Shown here in pieces: positions 29,401 through 39,309 of a DNA stretch of 64,000 nucleotides. The DNA comes from Thalassotalea algicola (GTDB lineage Bacteria; Pseudomonadota; Gammaproteobacteria; Enterobacterales; Alteromonadaceae): NCBI RefSeq assembly GCF_012932965.1, contig NZ_JABBXH010000003.1, positions 310,001 through 374,000 of the forward strand. The letters are read 5' to 3'. The notes under the pieces are model-generated. The model ran no database searches and was not told where the DNA came from. It worked only from the letters and a program-made list of their open reading frames with translations. A program made the position numbers and the translations under genes. Position 1 is the first letter of the stretch. Every line of letters begins with the position of its first letter.

Positions 29401-30374
29401 AGTTAAGCTATGAAGAAAGCTTAGCCATATTCAATAGTATTCCAAAAATAGAGTTGGTTTGTGATAGTTGTAAAGTTAATCAACTCGATTTAGGTCAGTT
29501 AAGCTTTTCACTTAAGCGGAAAGATGATGCGATTTTATTGCAGAACTTTAAAGCTAAACGGAAAAAAGGTAGTGCAAACTTTGATGCAAGTTGGCAATTA
29601 ACTCCAGAAAACTCGGTGACTCAAGTTGTCGGCAAAATTAATGTTAAAGACCTAGAGCATGAATTTGAAAGTTTGGGTTTTGCATCAATAATCAAAGATA
29701 GCGGTATGAAGGCTGACTATGATTTGAATTGGCAAGGTGGTCCACAGCAGTTTTCATTGGCCAACGTCAATGGCGAAATAAAGTTAGATATTGATGATGG
29801 TTATCTAGCTGATGTCAGCGATAAAGGGGCACGTATATTTTCGGTATTAAGCCTACAGTCGTTAGTTCGCAAGCTAACGCTAGATTTTCGTGATATTTTC
29901 TCTGACGGTATGTTTTACGACTATATTCGTGCTACCGCTCAAGTTAAAGACGGTGTGTTATATACAGACAATACTCGTATGAAAGGTGCCGCTGGTGATC
30001 TAATCATTAAAGGTAATACAGCACTGGCAGATGGCATGTTAGATTATCGAATGAGCTATAAGCCCAATTTGACAGCAAGCTTGCCCGTTTTAGCGTGGAT
30101 TGCAACGCTTAACCCAGTTACGTTTTTAGCAGGTGTTGCGATTGATCAGGTGTTTACTTCGCAAGTAGTTTCTGAATTCAATTTTGAATTGACTGGCAAC
30201 GTACTCGATCCGCAACTAAAAGAAGTTAATCGCAAAAGTAGAAATGTTAGCGTTGGTCGTTCAACGCCTCCGCAATTTGTTGAGAATAAAACTGAACAAA
30301 CAAGTGATACGCCAAAAGGGAAAAACTTAACGCCTCCATTGCCGTTAGAATTAAGTGAAAAAGATGACGGTTAA
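26424..30374 (+). CDS. yhdP: YhdP, AsmA-like envelope lipid-transport protein
   Basis: This 1316-residue protein has one N-terminal membrane helix (about residues 15-36) and a very long periplasmic beta-rich body of the AsmA/TamB-like class. The C-terminal part (about 1080-1250) contains GMKADYDLNWQGGPQQF and KGAAGDLIIKGNTALADG, typical of the YhdP family (TIGR02099). YhdP, TamB and YdbH move phospholipid toward the outer membrane. The start is TTG at 26424 with AGGT upstream. No ATG occurs before residue 65, which would remove the membrane helix. It overlaps the nitrilase gene by 11 bases. Confidence 0.95.
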   Translation: MGITALSNKWLNKLYKSIAILLVLFAVLISALRLFLPYAQHYRVDLQNYVNNTYNTNIEIGSLSMEWQKLGPVLVANNVSLIDTGSVAAFIQNLDIKVNFWRSLQHQTIVTRGFTLDGAKVFIDREALTQNASSSQDTDLYERLSDIFLLHVNKFSLTNSQVIVRTDNGDRKISIEHLNWLNNGDHHRASGNIIARGLSTNSAKLLVEMKGTEFDNMNGQLYLQAQKVNVTPWLDKLLALEDEKTYSEVNLESWLTIEKGFATHFQLAVEDTKMRWILDEQEHELLVTSGAVSADILPQGIRVRSSAFDVSVNQQPWQPLYFNMDVADNVYDLYVSSVDIAGVSELAPLVVESESLATILTNLMPQGQLTDIHFQSVAGITAATANLENYQQSFSGGIPGLNNLTANVVMQGEKLIADISTNNSALDFDKHFQQPIPYDEIVAQLQLGWGENGIDVTVDNVQFDAPSLALNAQVNVSVPTEGKASMALLANIERGDTQSANYYYPHLLMGEDLVGYLNDSIIEGKMASGQVLFNGAFADFPFHNNEGIFVVDAELENAKFQFDSAWPVINQMAANLNFTNNSMLITANSGDLVGLNVTGVTAAIDDLTDEQLLVVKANIHQQAPEQVTQLMQQSPLADSVGKTLTSLTVGQQVSGKFQLDLPLNDVDSVVASGHIDFTENSLVLDTPEMQFSEIHGRLSYRNDVIVADGITAIWRGMPITVDVNAQDRQDYYEILLDVEGQWQSEQWLTQLPERLKSYGEGELNWQGNIALNAHHNGGFSYQANVSSELLNTVLQLPEPYAKTAAQTLPVTAIVEGQLDKSTVTINAGDELSFYGVLDHKDTQFKRAHLVLGNDTMLLPMDGFHITTKLSHADVLAWEPLIQDILDSLPSEEQQTASVGLFPAPERIRGNIDSVDVLGQQLNNVSFNLLDKKQWWLLRFNAKEARSEIKFFPNWLEQGIEVDADFIHLVTTKPQDNDQELLAETETEPEPVPELSYEESLAIFNSIPKIELVCDSCKVNQLDLGQLSFSLKRKDDAILLQNFKAKRKKGSANFDASWQLTPENSVTQVVGKINVKDLEHEFESLGFASIIKDSGMKADYDLNWQGGPQQFSLANVNGEIKLDIDDGYLADVSDKGARIFSVLSLQSLVRKLTLDFRDIFSDGMFYDYIRATAQVKDGVLYTDNTRMKGAAGDLIIKGNTALADGMLDYRMSYKPNLTASLPVLAWIATLNPVTFLAGVAIDQVFTSQVVSEFNFELTGNVLDPQLKEVNRKSRNVSVGRSTPPQFVENKTEQTSDTPKGKNLTPPLPLELSEKDDG

Positions 30375-31206
30375 GCTCTCTGCTATTCAGTTATGTTCTG
30401 TACCAGATATAAAAGCTAATTTAGCCAAGATTGAACAGCAACTTGCTCAACTACCTCAAGCCGATGAACATATCGTTGTCTTGCCTGAATGTTGTCTGTT
30501 TTTTGGTGGGAAGGATAGGCAGCAATTAACAATAGCGAGCCAAGAAAAGTCTATTAGCCAAATGCAAGAGGGCCTATCATCTTTAGCTAAGCGCTTTAGC
30601 CTATATCTAGTTGCTGGCAGTATTCCTGTCGCCAATTCTGTTGACACTGATAAATTTGCTAATACCTGTTTAATGTTTGCACCTAATGGCGAACTATTAC
30701 TTCATTATCAAAAAATTCATTTATTTGATGTAGAGGTTGAAGATAGTGAAAAAAACTATTTGGAATCTCGCTATACTAGCCCAGGTAAGGACTTAGCTGT
30801 TGCTGACCTCCCTTTTGCTAAATTGGGTTTGTCTATTTGTTACGACCTGAGGTTTCCAGAGCTTTATCGCAGTTTAACAGTATGCGGGGCGGACATTATC
30901 ACTGTTCCCGCGGCGTTTACGCGAGTTACAGGTAAGGCCCATTGGCAAGCGCTTTTACAAGCTAGAGCAATCGAAAATCAAGTATATATTGTGGCTGCTG
31001 GACAAGAAGGCAGGCATGAAAACGGCAGAGAAACGTGGGGACATAGTATGATTATTAGTCCTTGGGGTGAAATATTGGCGCAATTACCATCCGGTATTGG
31101 ATGTATTAGTGCCGATTATGATGCTGAACTAATTAAACAAGTTAGAAATAATATTCCGGTTGCTAAACATAACCGATTTAAAACAGAGTTAATTCATGAT
31201 GAATAA
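30364..31206 (+). CDS. Nitrilase-superfamily amidase (Nit1/deaminated glutathione amidase-like)
   Basis: This 280-residue carbon-nitrogen hydrolase has the complete Glu-Lys-Cys triad: E42 in LPECC, K117 in HYQKIHLFD and C159 in [10 protein letters not shown]. The last motif and the spacing are those of Nit1-type enzymes that repair deaminated glutathione. I chose the ATG at 30364; a GTG at 30355 would add three residues. It overlaps yhdP and tldD, and this gene order is common in gammaproteobacteria. The exact substrate is inferred from family. Confidence 0.9.
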   Translation: MTVKLSAIQLCSVPDIKANLAKIEQQLAQLPQADEHIVVLPECCLFFGGKDRQQLTIASQEKSISQMQEGLSSLAKRFSLYLVAGSIPVANSVDTDKFANTCLMFAPNGELLLHYQKIHLFDVEVEDSEKNYLESRYTSPGKDLAVADLPFAKLGLSICYDLRFPELYRSLTVCGADIITVPAAFTRVTGKAHWQALLQARAIENQVYIVAAGQEGRHENGRETWGHSMIISPWGEILAQLPSGIGCISADYDAELIKQVRNNIPVAKHNRFKTELIHDE

Positions 31207-32638
31207 TGTTGAGCAAGTGTTGCTTGCAGATAGTCAGCTCGATAGAAGCGCGTTGACAGACACCTTAAATCACATTCACCAACATAATGTTGATTTTGCT
31301 GATTTGTATTTTCAATCTTCTCGCCATGAGTCATGGATGTTAGAAGACGGTATTGTTAAAGAAGGTTCGTACAATATTGAACGCGGTGTTGGTATACGTG
31401 CTATTTCCGGTGAAAAAACGGGCTTTGCTTATTCTGACGAAATATCAGCTCAAGCGATTGAAAAAGCGGCTAGTGCTGCACGAGGCATTGCTAATAAAGG
31501 CGAACAGGGCTCTGTACAAGTATTTACTGATGTAAGTGCAGAAGCCATTTATCATTCAATTGATCCGCTAGCGAGTTTAAGTCAAGAAAAGAAAATTAGT
31601 CTGCTACATGAAGTTGAAGCACATGCTCGAGGCGTAGACAGTCGTGTATCACAAGTAATTGTTAGCCTTTCTGGTGTTTATGAAAAAGTGTTGGTAGCCG
31701 CTACAGACGGCACCTTTGCAACGGATATACGCCCATTAGTTCGCCTTAATTGTTCCGTTTTAATTGAAGCAAATGGCAAACGCGAGCGCGGAAGTTCAGG
31801 CGGTGGGGCTCGAACTGATTACAGTTACTTTTTTGAAGTTCAAGGCGATAAACCGCGCTACAAATTTTACGCTGAAGAAGCGGTGCGACAAGCGGTTGTT
31901 AATTTAGATGCGATTGAAGCTCCAGCCGGAACTTTGCCAGTAGTATTAGGCGCAGGTTGGCCAGGTGTGTTATTACATGAAGCGGTTGGACATGGCTTAG
32001 AAGGTGATTTTAATCGCAAAGGCTCGTCAGCATTTTCTGGCAAAGTTGGTGAACAAGTCGCTTCGGAGCTTTGTACCATAGTTGATGATGGCACGTTAGC
32101 TAATCGTCGCGGTTCGGTGAATATTGATGATGAAGGTACGCCTGGTGCATACAACGTTTTAATCGAAAAGGGTGTGCTTAAAGGGTATATGCAAGATAAG
32201 CACAACGCTGGACTTATGGGGGTTGCACCAACCGGTAATGGTCGCCGTGAATCATATGCGCACCTGCCAATGCCACGCATGACTAATACCTATATGCTTG
32301 CTGGTGAAAGTACGCCGGAAGATATTATTAAATCAGTGAAAAAAGGTATCTATGCGCCTAACTTTGCTGGTGGCCAGGTAGATATTACGTCTGGAAAGTT
32401 CGTTTTTACCAGTGCCGAAGCTTATTTAATCGAAGATGGAAAAATTACTTCACCGGTTAAAGGAGCGACGTTAATTGGCAGTGGTCCTGAATCAATGAAA
32501 AACGTCTCGATGGTAGGTAATGATTTAGCACTAGATGCCGGTGTAGGAGTCTGTGGTAAAGATGGTCAAAGTGTGCCAGTTGGTGTTGGTCAGCCAACAT
32601 TAAAAGTAGATGAAATGACTATTGGTGGTACTCAGTAG
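31196..32638 (+). CDS. tldD: Metalloprotease TldD
   Basis: This 480-residue protein is the metal-bearing half of the TldD/TldE (PmbA) protease. The zinc motif HEAVGH (about residues 261-266) is preceded by [11 protein letters not shown]. The N-terminal domain carries [12 protein letters not shown] and the C-terminus [19 protein letters not shown]. TldD/E processes small peptides such as CcdA and microcin precursors. ATG ATG at 31196/31199 leaves a one-codon start ambiguity. The partner gene pmbA is not in this window. Confidence 0.97.
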   Translation: MMNNVEQVLLADSQLDRSALTDTLNHIHQHNVDFADLYFQSSRHESWMLEDGIVKEGSYNIERGVGIRAISGEKTGFAYSDEISAQAIEKAASAARGIANKGEQGSVQVFTDVSAEAIYHSIDPLASLSQEKKISLLHEVEAHARGVDSRVSQVIVSLSGVYEKVLVAATDGTFATDIRPLVRLNCSVLIEANGKRERGSSGGGARTDYSYFFEVQGDKPRYKFYAEEAVRQAVVNLDAIEAPAGTLPVVLGAGWPGVLLHEAVGHGLEGDFNRKGSSAFSGKVGEQVASELCTIVDDGTLANRRGSVNIDDEGTPGAYNVLIEKGVLKGYMQDKHNAGLMGVAPTGNGRRESYAHLPMPRMTNTYMLAGESTPEDIIKSVKKGIYAPNFAGGQVDITSGKFVFTSAEAYLIEDGKITSPVKGATLIGSGPESMKNVSMVGNDLALDAGVGVCGKDGQSVPVGVGQPTLKVDEMTIGGTQ

Positions 32639-32898
32639 TTCCTCCTTAGCTTCAACAAGCTCAGCTACCTTGGCAAACTCAGCATGAAATATGTTGGGTT
32701 TGCTGAAGAAAAGTCACTCATATTTAACGAGTTTCTCAACGCTAATTCCATTAATATTTTCTAATTGTTAACCTTTGTAACGAGTTGTAAATATTTTCAG
32801 TTTTAACGCATTTTTATGGTCGTTAATCTGATCTCGCTCCTTTTTTGCATGCCTATCCGCTACTCTTGCCGCCAAGTTAGGATGACCTGAGTCTGAAC

Positions 32899-35800
32899 AT
32901 GAATTTAACCCGTACCGCATTAAAAAACCCCGCCGCGATAATTGTCATCGTGGCCTTGGTGATGGTGTTTGGTTTGTTGAGCGTTTTTAAACTGCCGATT
33001 CAGTTAACCCCAGATATTGAGCAGCCTCAAATTTCAATATTTACTGGTTGGCGCAGTGCCGCTCCAGAAGAAATGGAGTCAGTGATTATTGAGCCATTAG
33101 AAAATGCGGTGAAAAATACTCAAGGGGTGACTAAAGTTACGACTAATATTCAGCGCGGTTTCGGCAATATCACGCTGACGTTTGATGTTGGTGCCGACAT
33201 GCAAAAAGCCATGTTGGATGTTATTAATAATTTGAATCAAGCACCTCCCTTACCATTGGATGCTATCGAACCAGTTGTATCTGCAGGTGGCGGTCAAGGT
33301 GGCCCTCAAACTGCGTCATTAATGATCAAAACATTGCCTGATAACCCCAATAAAGATTTAGGTAAATATCAAAAATTAATTGAAGACGTTGTTCGTCCTC
33401 GTTTCGCTCGTATCCCAGGCTTGGCACAGGTTAATTTAGCAAGCCATCGTCCGCGAGAATTACGCATTACCTTTGATCCGTTAAGAGCTGCTTCACTAGG
33501 ATTAACTATTGGTGATATTAGCTCAACGATTGCTCGAGCCAATGACGTCTCTGGTGGCACTGCAGATGTTGGTCGCCGTCAGTATACGGTGCGCTTTGCC
33601 GGTAAATATAGCGTTGAAAACTTAACGGAAATGATTGTAGGTTATAGTGGTAATCGACCTATCTATTTGAAAGAAGTCGCGACGGTTGAAAATACGCTTG
33701 TTGATCGATTTGGCTTTAGCTGGCGAAGTGGTCAACCTGCCTATTACTTTACGTTAACACGTCAAAATGACGCTAATACCGTCGCATTGCTTGATGAAAT
33801 TAACATCGCGATAAAAGAGCTCAATGCTGGCCCAATGAAAGATGCCGGCTTAACGATTGATTTAAGTTTTGATTCTTCAGTACATATTCGAAATGCTCTT
33901 AAATTAGTGAAGAGCAACTTAGGCTTAGGAGTATTGCTTGCACTAATCATTTTATGGCTTTTTCTGCGAGGACTGAAAAATACGCTTATCATAGCGACCA
34001 CTATTCCAATTTCACTTATGGTGTCATTCGTTGCTTTAAGCTTATTTGAGCGTAGTCTCAATGTAATATCTCTAGCAGGTTTGGCCTTTTCTGTAGGTTT
34101 AGTACTCGATGCTGCAATTATAGTGCAGGAAAATATTGTCCGTATGCGCAGTATGAAAGGTGGCAAGGGCAATAGTGATGATAAGGCGGTCATGCGTGGC
34201 GCTATGCAAGTTACCGGAGCGTTATTTGCTTCTACAGCAACAAGCGTCGCGATATTTTTACCTATTTTATTTATGAAAGGGATTGAAGGTCAGTTGTTTT
34301 CTGACCTTGCTTTAACACTTTCTATAGCGGTTATTGCTTCTTTAGTGTCTGCGATAACTGTACTACCAATAGCCAGTAAATATTGGCTCAAGAACGCCAA
34401 AGAGATAGACCCTTTTGATCATTATTGGCAAAAGCTGACAAATTTAGTGATGCGCCTAACCAACAGTCCGATAAAGCGCTTTAGTTGGATTGGCGTTCTT
34501 ATTGGCGGTTCATTATTAGTTACTGTGTTATTACTACCTAAAACTGATTTTATGCCACGTGCACCAATCGATGGATTTTTCTATAGCTTAAATATGCCAC
34601 CAGGTGGCAATGTAGATTTTGTTGAAAATGAAATGGCGGACTTAGTGAAGTCGAGGTTAGCGCCTTATTTATCGGGCGAAAAACAGCCTAAAATAAAGAG
34701 CTATAACTTTTACTCTAACGGCTCAGCCAATACCGGTGGTTTCATTTATGCTGATGACCCAACACGTGTCGATGAGCTGATGAATATCGTTCGCACTGAA
34801 ATTTTCAAGGGATTACCTGATACACAAGCATTTTTGTTTCGCGGTTCTATGATCAATGTATCAGGTGGTGGCAATGGCCGAACCGTCGATATTGATATTA
34901 ACGGCCCTGATATAGAAACCCTGATGAAAGTCGCGCAAGTAGGGATAGGGGCAATTAATCAAGAAATGGCCAACACCACCGCGTTTCCAATTCCAGGACT
35001 AAGCTTATCTGAGCCTGAATTAAAGTTAGTGCCAGATGATCAGCGTATCACTCAAGCAGGGTTAACTCGTCATGATGTAGCTAATGCGATTCGTGCATTT
35101 ACCAGTGGCTTATTTATCAATGAATATTTTGATGGTAACGACAGGGTTAACGTGATTTTACGTGGTGATCAGTGGAATACGCCAGATGAGTTAGCAGCCT
35201 TGCCAATTCATTCGCCATTTGCCGGTATTCAAACCATAGGCGAACTTGCTTCAATTACTCGTACAGCGGGCCCAACTCAGTTACGTCGTGTAGATGGTAA
35301 ACGAACGATAAGTATTCAAATATCGCCGCCTGCAGATATGTCATTAGAAGAAGCACTTATAATTTTAAATGACAAAGTTGTGCCAAAAATGAAAGCAGAA
35401 TTACCTGCTGACTCATCAATTTTACTTAGTGGAAATGCGAATAAAATGGCCGCAGCTATTAGTGATATGGTGCAGAATTTCGTATTGGCATTAATTATTC
35501 TGTTTTTACTAATGACTGCATTGTTTAAATCAGCCAGGGATAGCTTATTAGTCCTAATGGTAATGCCGCTTGCTGTTGCCGGTGGGGTATTAGCACTTAA
35601 TGTATTGAATATGTTTAGTTTCCAGTCATTGGATTTATTAACAATGATTGGCTTCATCATTTTGCTTGGCCTAGTAGTGAATAATGCGATTTTGCTTGTT
35701 GATCAAACACGCCAAGCACAAAAAGAAGGTTTATCGACACGTCGTGCTGTTGCGCAAGCCGTTCGAGTGAGAGCTCGTCCAGTGTATATGAGTACCCTTA

Positions 35801-36033
35801 CCAGCTTATTTGGTATGTTGCCATTGATGGTTATGCCCGGAGTTGGTAGTGAAATTTACCGCGGTTTAGCGACCGTTATTGTTGGCGGCATGGCAGTAAG
35901 TGCAATATTCACGCTAATACTTTTTCCTGCGCTACTGCGTTTAGGTGAACCTAAAGCCACACAAGACAGCAGTGATGGCGACAACGTTGAAACTTTACAC
36001 CCAACCCCACAACTTAAAATTAGCAACAGCTAG
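32899..36033 (+). CDS. RND-family efflux permease (HAE1-like)
   Basis: This 1044-residue inner-membrane transporter of the AcrB/MexB superfamily has twelve expected membrane helices, with TM1 at about residues 12-30 and large periplasmic loops after TM1 and TM7. TM4 reads GLVLDAAIIVQEN: one of the two aspartates found in AcrB TM4 is Ala here, as in many other RND subfamilies. It probably exports drugs, detergents or metabolites in exchange for protons. The adaptor gene follows 9 bases later, opposite to the usual adaptor-then-pump order. No outer-membrane factor is encoded nearby, so a TolC-like channel elsewhere must serve. The 260-base gap before it has no clear terminator or promoter. Confidence 0.94.
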   Translation: MNLTRTALKNPAAIIVIVALVMVFGLLSVFKLPIQLTPDIEQPQISIFTGWRSAAPEEMESVIIEPLENAVKNTQGVTKVTTNIQRGFGNITLTFDVGADMQKAMLDVINNLNQAPPLPLDAIEPVVSAGGGQGGPQTASLMIKTLPDNPNKDLGKYQKLIEDVVRPRFARIPGLAQVNLASHRPRELRITFDPLRAASLGLTIGDISSTIARANDVSGGTADVGRRQYTVRFAGKYSVENLTEMIVGYSGNRPIYLKEVATVENTLVDRFGFSWRSGQPAYYFTLTRQNDANTVALLDEINIAIKELNAGPMKDAGLTIDLSFDSSVHIRNALKLVKSNLGLGVLLALIILWLFLRGLKNTLIIATTIPISLMVSFVALSLFERSLNVISLAGLAFSVGLVLDAAIIVQENIVRMRSMKGGKGNSDDKAVMRGAMQVTGALFASTATSVAIFLPILFMKGIEGQLFSDLALTLSIAVIASLVSAITVLPIASKYWLKNAKEIDPFDHYWQKLTNLVMRLTNSPIKRFSWIGVLIGGSLLVTVLLLPKTDFMPRAPIDGFFYSLNMPPGGNVDFVENEMADLVKSRLAPYLSGEKQPKIKSYNFYSNGSANTGGFIYADDPTRVDELMNIVRTEIFKGLPDTQAFLFRGSMINVSGGGNGRTVDIDINGPDIETLMKVAQVGIGAINQEMANTTAFPIPGLSLSEPELKLVPDDQRITQAGLTRHDVANAIRAFTSGLFINEYFDGNDRVNVILRGDQWNTPDELAALPIHSPFAGIQTIGELASITRTAGPTQLRRVDGKRTISIQISPPADMSLEEALIILNDKVVPKMKAELPADSSILLSGNANKMAAAISDMVQNFVLALIILFLLMTALFKSARDSLLVLMVMPLAVAGGVLALNVLNMFSFQSLDLLTMIGFIILLGLVVNNAILLVDQTRQAQKEGLSTRRAVAQAVRVRARPVYMSTLTSLFGMLPLMVMPGVGSEIYRGLATVIVGGMAVSAIFTLILFPALLRLGEPKATQDSSDGDNVETLHPTPQLKISNS

Positions 36034-36042
36034 GAGCTAGAT

Positions 36043-37089
36043 ATGAATAAATTATTAAAACAAACGTTATTCTTTTTAGGAGTGGGTTTGAGCTCGGCAG
36101 CATTGGCTAATACGCCCGCTCCTAGCCCAGTTAAAGTGGATAAAGTCACCAGCGTTTCGTTAGAGGCAACGGCGAATTTGATGGGCACTATTTATAGTAA
36201 AATGCATGTACCAATGACCGCTGGTATTAGTGGTAGAGTGGAGTGGGTTGCAGAGCCGGGTAGTTTTGTTAAAGCTGGCGAACCATTGGTAAAAATGGAT
36301 ATGTTACCGCTGGAATTAAGAAAGGCGGAACAAGTTGCTCAAATGAAACGGGCTCAAATCAATGTTAAGTATTTGTTCAATGAAGTTGAGCGTTTACAAA
36401 AACTACGTAAAACAAATGCGGCTTCGCAATTTCAGCTAGATCAAACAAAATCTCAGTATGATTTAGCATTAGCTGACAACGAAATTGCTGAATTAAAGCG
36501 TAAACAAATCGACGATCAAATTGCTCGAGCAACCGTTAATGCGCCTTATGACGGAGTAGTAACAGAGCGGGTTATTCTGGCTGGAACTGACGTCAACCGA
36601 AGTGATGTGATTAGTAAGTTTTTAGATACAGAGCACCTTGAAGCAAGAGTCTATATTCCTATTAAATACTTAGCATTTTTGCGCCGAGGCAATGAAATTA
36701 ATTTAAGCAATGAGCAGCAACAAATTACCGCGCCGATTACAGCTGTGATCCCGAGTGCTGACCCTCGCTCACAAACGTTTGAAGTAAGAGTGGAAATTCC
36801 AAATCATGCAAATAGCCAATGGGCAGCAGGCCAGTTGGTAAAAGTTACTGTACCGGTCCAAAAAGCAGACCCGTCATTAACCGTTCACCGTGACGCGTTA
36901 ATCTTAAGAAAAGACGGTACTTATGTGGTTAAAGTCAATGCCGATAACACTGTAAAAAGACTGCCAGTTACAGTAGGAAAAGGAAGCTTCGATCGTGTAG
37001 CAATCGTGGGTGAATTAGGTGATGGCGATACAGTCGCTATTCGAGGTGCTGAAAGGTTGCGTGACGGTCAAAGTGTAGTTATCAACTAA
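36043..37089 (+). CDS. RND efflux periplasmic adaptor (HlyD/MexA family)
   Basis: This 348-residue exported protein has a signal peptide cleaved after ALA (about residue 22). A lipoyl half-motif lies at about residues 55-90 (SGRVEWVAEPGSFVKAGEPL), then an alpha-helical hairpin (about 95-165), the second lipoyl half (APYDGVVTERVI), a beta-barrel and a membrane-proximal domain. It connects the pump to an outer-membrane channel. It lies 9 bases after the permease with GGAGC upstream. It lacks a lipobox Cys, so it is not lipid-anchored. Confidence 0.94.
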   Translation: MNKLLKQTLFFLGVGLSSAALANTPAPSPVKVDKVTSVSLEATANLMGTIYSKMHVPMTAGISGRVEWVAEPGSFVKAGEPLVKMDMLPLELRKAEQVAQMKRAQINVKYLFNEVERLQKLRKTNAASQFQLDQTKSQYDLALADNEIAELKRKQIDDQIARATVNAPYDGVVTERVILAGTDVNRSDVISKFLDTEHLEARVYIPIKYLAFLRRGNEINLSNEQQQITAPITAVIPSADPRSQTFEVRVEIPNHANSQWAAGQLVKVTVPVQKADPSLTVHRDALILRKDGTYVVKVNADNTVKRLPVTVGKGSFDRVAIVGELGDGDTVAIRGAERLRDGQSVVIN

Positions 37090-37179
37090 TTCGGTAATAA
37101 TTTGGCTTAACTTGCAATCTACAATAATGGCAATTTGTGTTACATTTAAAGGATAACAATAACTAATTAGCTGTTAATC

Positions 37180-38247
37180 TTGAAATTATTAGATTTTATT
37201 AAATATATAGTTCAGTCGGCAAGCTACGGCGTACTTGCCGCTGTCATTCTTATCTTATTGGTTCCCGAGCTTCGCACCCAGTTAGCCAACTCTACCTTTG
37301 TACAAGGCGAACCAACAGAAGAAGCTCCATTATCTTATGCCAAAGCGGTTAACCGAGCAGGTCCTGCGGTCGTTAATATCTATTCAACCGATATTAATAA
37401 CTCAAGAAGTTATGCTCGAACTGCGAGAAATAATACCCGCTTAGGCTCTGGCGTAATTATGGACGCCAATGGTTATATCTTAACAAATTACCATGTTGTG
37501 CAAAATGCGGATCTAGTCTCGGTTTGGCTACAAAACGGTCAGCGTTATGACGCAGTACTTATTGGTTTTGATATTTTTACTGACTTAGCTGTACTTAAAG
37601 TTGAGGCGACTAATCTGCCTGTTATTCCACAACGCGAAGATTTAGATTCGCTTTCTGGCGACGTTGTACTCGCCATTGGTAACCCGCTTAATTTAGGTCA
37701 AACAGTTACTCAGGGGATTATTAGTGCAATAGGACGGAACGGTTTAAGTAGTACGAGTTATCTGCAGTTCTTACAAATGGATGCTGCGATAAATGAAGGT
37801 AATTCTGGGGGGGCTCTAGTAAATACAAATGGCGAGTTGGTAGGAATAAATTCGCGAAAATTTACACAACGTAACCCTCAACTCAATGTGCAAGGTATTT
37901 TCTTCGCTGTGCCTTATAAACTTGCCAACAAAATTATGCAGAAAATTATTGAGCAAGGTCGAGTGATTCGTGGTTGGTTAGGTGTGGATACAAGGCAGTT
38001 GCCCGCTAATAATAAGGGTTTCATTATTACCGCAGTTACGCCAAATAGTCCGGCATTTAAAGCTGGCCTTAAAATAGGAGATTTAGTATATCAAATTGAT
38101 GATATTGCTATTACCGACGTGCCTCAAGCATTAGATATCGTTGCTGAAACACCACCAGGAACAACAATTAACATTGGTTTGTATCGTAAAAATCAAGCGC
38201 TGACTATACCGGTCGTGATTGCGGAACTAAATACTATTCCGAAATAG
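37180..38247 (+). CDS. degS: Envelope-stress protease DegS
   Basis: This 355-residue inner-membrane-anchored trypsin-like protease has one N-terminal helix (about residues 12-30) and the catalytic triad H105 (NYHVV), D135 (FTDLAVLK) and S209 (NEGNSGGAL). A single PDZ domain lies at about 255-345. DegS cleaves RseA when misfolded porins bind its PDZ domain and so releases sigma-E. A single PDZ and a membrane anchor separate it from DegP/DegQ. The start is TTG at 37180; an in-frame stop lies four codons upstream, so no ATG is available. degQ, its usual neighbour, is absent here. Confidence 0.94.
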   Translation: MKLLDFIKYIVQSASYGVLAAVILILLVPELRTQLANSTFVQGEPTEEAPLSYAKAVNRAGPAVVNIYSTDINNSRSYARTARNNTRLGSGVIMDANGYILTNYHVVQNADLVSVWLQNGQRYDAVLIGFDIFTDLAVLKVEATNLPVIPQREDLDSLSGDVVLAIGNPLNLGQTVTQGIISAIGRNGLSSTSYLQFLQMDAAINEGNSGGALVNTNGELVGINSRKFTQRNPQLNVQGIFFAVPYKLANKIMQKIIEQGRVIRGWLGVDTRQLPANNKGFIITAVTPNSPAFKAGLKIGDLVYQIDDIAITDVPQALDIVAETPPGTTINIGLYRKNQALTIPVVIAELNTIPK

Positions 38248-38275
38248 GTTTTTATATATTTCGGTAAATTATTTT

Positions 38276-38307
38276 AGACGTCTAAACGTTTAGATGTTGA
38301 CATATCT
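38276..38307. promoter_or_regulatory. MetJ operator: three to four tandem met boxes before metA
   Basis: Contiguous 8-base units read AGACGTCT (38276-38283, a perfect met box), AAACGTTT (38284-38291), AGATGTTG (38292-38299) and a weaker ACATATCT (38300-38307). A perfect -35 hexamer TTGACA (38297-38302) overlaps the third and fourth units. This is the textbook layout for MetJ-SAM repression of a methionine gene. Confidence 0.9.
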
Positions 38308-38366
38308 AGAAATCCAAGGCACATTTAGTGAATTGAATGTTCGCTATTGTTACCCTTGGATTTTTT

Positions 38367-39308
38367 ATGCCGATTAAAATACCTGATCAGCTACCTGCCT
38401 TATCGATTTTAGATAATGAAAATATCTTCGTGATGTCTGAACATCGCGCAGCTAATCAGGATATTCGTCCAATGGAAGTGGCTATCTTGAATTTAATGCC
38501 AAACAAGATAGAGACAGAAGTTCAAATTCTTCGCATGTTATCGAATACGCCTTTGCAGATTAATATTGATTTAGTACGTATTCATGCCAATCCTTCAAAA
38601 AATACTCCAACGTCACATTTGGATGCTTTTTATCGGCTATTTGATGATATTAAAGACAAGCAATACGACGGTATGATTATTACGGGTGCACCGCTTGGTT
38701 TAAAGGATTACGAAGACGTTAGTTACTGGAACAAAATTCAAGAAGTATTCGAGTGGGCGCAGAGCAATGTCGTATCGACTATGTTTTTATGTTGGGCTGC
38801 ACATGCGGCTTTATACCATCATTACGGATTAAATCGCCAAATTAGAAGCAGTAAGTTATCAGGTGTTTATCGTCATGATGTCGTTGAGCCGCACGAGAAA
38901 CTTACACGTGGTTTTGATGATGAATTTTGGGTACCGCATTCACGTTATGGTGAAGTTACCGCAAACGATTATCAGTCAATCGCTGACTTAAACGTTTTAG
39001 CACAATCACCTGAAGCGGGCGTATATTTAGTGGCTAGTGAAGATAAACGACAAGTGTTTGTTACAGGGCATCCTGAATATGATCCAACAACTTTAGATGA
39101 AGAATATTGCCGCGATGTTGCAGCCAAGATTTCGCCTGCTGTCCCAGTTAATTATTACCGAGAAGATAATCCAAATAACGCGCCAATGAGCAAATGGCGC
39201 AGTCATGGTAGTTTGTTGTTTAATAATTGGATCAACTACTATGTATACCAAATCACCCCTTATCAATTAGATGCTGAGCATATTCAGACATCGATCACAG
39301 GAGAGTAA
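38367..39308 (+). CDS. metA: Homoserine O-succinyltransferase MetA
   Basis: This 313-residue cytoplasmic enzyme makes O-acyl-homoserine, the first committed step of methionine synthesis. The acyl-enzyme Cys is C142 in [17 protein letters not shown], and a His-Glu pair lies in [12 protein letters not shown]. The start is the ATG at 38367 ([10 protein letters not shown], the family start). An in-frame ATG at 38337 adds ten hydrophobic residues not found in the family. It lies behind the MetJ operator and is followed one base later by metH, so methionine synthesis is probably controlled as a unit. Confidence 0.97.
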   Translation: MPIKIPDQLPALSILDNENIFVMSEHRAANQDIRPMEVAILNLMPNKIETEVQILRMLSNTPLQINIDLVRIHANPSKNTPTSHLDAFYRLFDDIKDKQYDGMIITGAPLGLKDYEDVSYWNKIQEVFEWAQSNVVSTMFLCWAAHAALYHHYGLNRQIRSSKLSGVYRHDVVEPHEKLTRGFDDEFWVPHSRYGEVTANDYQSIADLNVLAQSPEAGVYLVASEDKRQVFVTGHPEYDPTTLDEEYCRDVAAKISPAVPVNYYREDNPNNAPMSKWRSHGSLLFNNWINYYVYQITPYQLDAEHIQTSITGE

Positions 39309-39309
39309 C

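Noticed and set aside
32639..32898. Possible terminator AGCTT-CAAC-AAGCT after tldD
   Set aside because: The stem is only five bases with no T-run, so it is too weak to call.
38337..38366. Longer metA start adding ten residues
   Set aside because: The added residues are hydrophobic and not found in the family; [10 protein letters not shown] at 38367 is the family start and C142 then has its usual number.
39271..39309. Longer metH start inside metA
   Set aside because: GTG at 39310 has an AGGAGAG ribosome site and gives a normal MetH N-terminus.
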